Shown: one piece after another, positions 63,601 through 64,000 of the stretch
How the letters are laid out: every line of letters starts with the position of its first letter
Position numbering within the stretch: the first letter of the stretch is position 1
DNA from: Mycobacterium cookii
Lineage (GTDB): Bacteria; Actinomycetota; Actinomycetes; Mycobacteriales; Mycobacteriaceae
NCBI RefSeq assembly: GCF_010727945.1
Contig: NZ_AP022569.1
Location: 2,728,001 to 2,792,000 of the forward strand
Length of the DNA stretch: 64,000 bases
Direction of reading: 5' to 3'
The notes under the pieces: model-generated
Seen by the model: only the letters and a program-made list of their open reading frames with translations
Database searches by the model: none
Told to the model about the DNA's origin: nothing
Translations under genes and position numbers: made by a program

Positions 63601-64000
63601 ACGCGCGGCAGACCTTTTCCGGTGGCGTCGCCGTCATCACCGGGGCCGGTGCCGGTATCGGCGCGGGTATCGCCCGATACGCAAGTCGGTTGGGAATGAC
63701 CGTCGTACTGGCCGATGTCGATGCCGGCGCCATCGCTGCCCTGCGTGACGAGCTGTCCATGACGGGCGGTGTCGCCCTTGACGTGGCTTGCGACGTGCGC
63801 GATGTCGACGCCGTCCAAGATCTCGCCGACAAGACGTACCAGGACCTCGGCCCAGTGCGCCTGTTGGTCAACAACGCCGGCATCGAGCAGTTCGGCTATC
63901 TATGGGACACTCCGGTCGCCAATTGGCAACGCGTGGTGGATATCAACGTCAGCGGGGTTTTCCATGGCGTGCGCGCGTTCGTGCCGAAGATGATCGCCGC
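63597..64000 (+). CDS. Short-chain dehydrogenase/reductase, truncated by the window end
   Basis: The first 134 codons of an SDR that runs off the window. GTG 63597 overlaps the previous stop. Visible are the nucleotide motif VITGAGAGIGAGIARYA, the strand TVVLADVDAGAIAAL, the central VNNAGIEQFG and the helix start NVSGVFHGVRAF. The catalytic Tyr/Lys would lie beyond 64000. Part of the catabolic cluster. Confidence 0.88.
   Translation, partial: MNARQTFSGGVAVITGAGAGIGAGIARYASRLGMTVVLADVDAGAIAALRDELSMTGGVALDVACDVRDVDAVQDLADKTYQDLGPVRLLVNNAGIEQFGYLWDTPVANWQRVVDINVSGVFHGVRAFVPKMIA

Overview
The window comes from a mycobacterium, most likely an environmental or fast-growing species. The DNA is GC-rich, GTG and TTG starts are common, and genes are often coupled through ATGA or GTGA overlaps. 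From about 0.1 to 27.3 kb the gene order, strands and most protein lengths match (from memory) the M. tuberculosis segment Rv0779c down to Rv0756c, read in reverse. Three additions break that synteny: a TetR-thiolase pair (6.4-8.3 kb), a MarR-aldo/keto reductase pair (11.3-12.8 kb) and an extra SDR gene (23 kb). This conserved block holds purB-cyp126, a Tat-type esterase, ggtA and purD; the aldA dehydrogenase operon; the cyp123-SDR-cyp51-ferredoxin operon behind its TetR regulator; adhB with an NTF2-like partner; HIT; and the phoP-phoR two-component system with a recognisable PhoP-type direct repeat.

From 27.3 to 32.3 kb there is a five-copy 56-bp hairpin repeat, a tRNA-Thr, a small secreted Pro-Thr-Ser-rich protein, and a four-gene operon on the minus strand. 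The operon encodes a GT4 glycosyltransferase, an alpha/alpha-barrel protein, a GH130-like protein and an S30AE/HPF-like ribosome factor, all joined by 4-bp overlaps.

From 32.5 to 45.1 kb lies an accessory locus. It has three DapB-fold oxidoreductase paralogues, two SDRs (one of the mycofactocin-coupled type), a VOC protein and a P450. These surround a compact unit of two paralogous TetR regulators, two paralogous polytopic membrane proteins, three single-span membrane proteins (34, 42 and 144 aa), a NorD/CoxE-like VWA protein and a NorQ/CbbQ-like AAA+ ATPase. A TGACT-N2-AGTCA palindrome sits in three promoter regions here. I read this as an undescribed membrane (metallo)enzyme with its own assembly chaperones, and it is the best candidate for a novel system in the window.

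From 45.1 to 49.5 kb are a mycothiol-type DinB/MDMPI protein, a kinase-like protein, a metallo-beta-lactamase-fold hydrolase and an LCP cell-wall ligase. From 49.45 kb to the end is a catabolic cluster that looks like a second seco-steroid or aromatic degradation module. It has HsaD-, HsaA- and HsaC-like enzymes, a ketosteroid Delta4-dehydrogenase-like flavoprotein, two Baeyer-Villiger monooxygenases, an HSL-type esterase, several SDRs, Dabb- and SnoaL-type proteins and an IclR regulator with a perfect 17-bp palindrome in its promoter.

A dispersed hairpin repeat occurs at three intergenic loci (23-66, 4306-4443 and 27358-27630). Two of these are tandem arrays with the same 56-bp period. I saw no rRNA, CRISPR array, prophage or insertion sequence.
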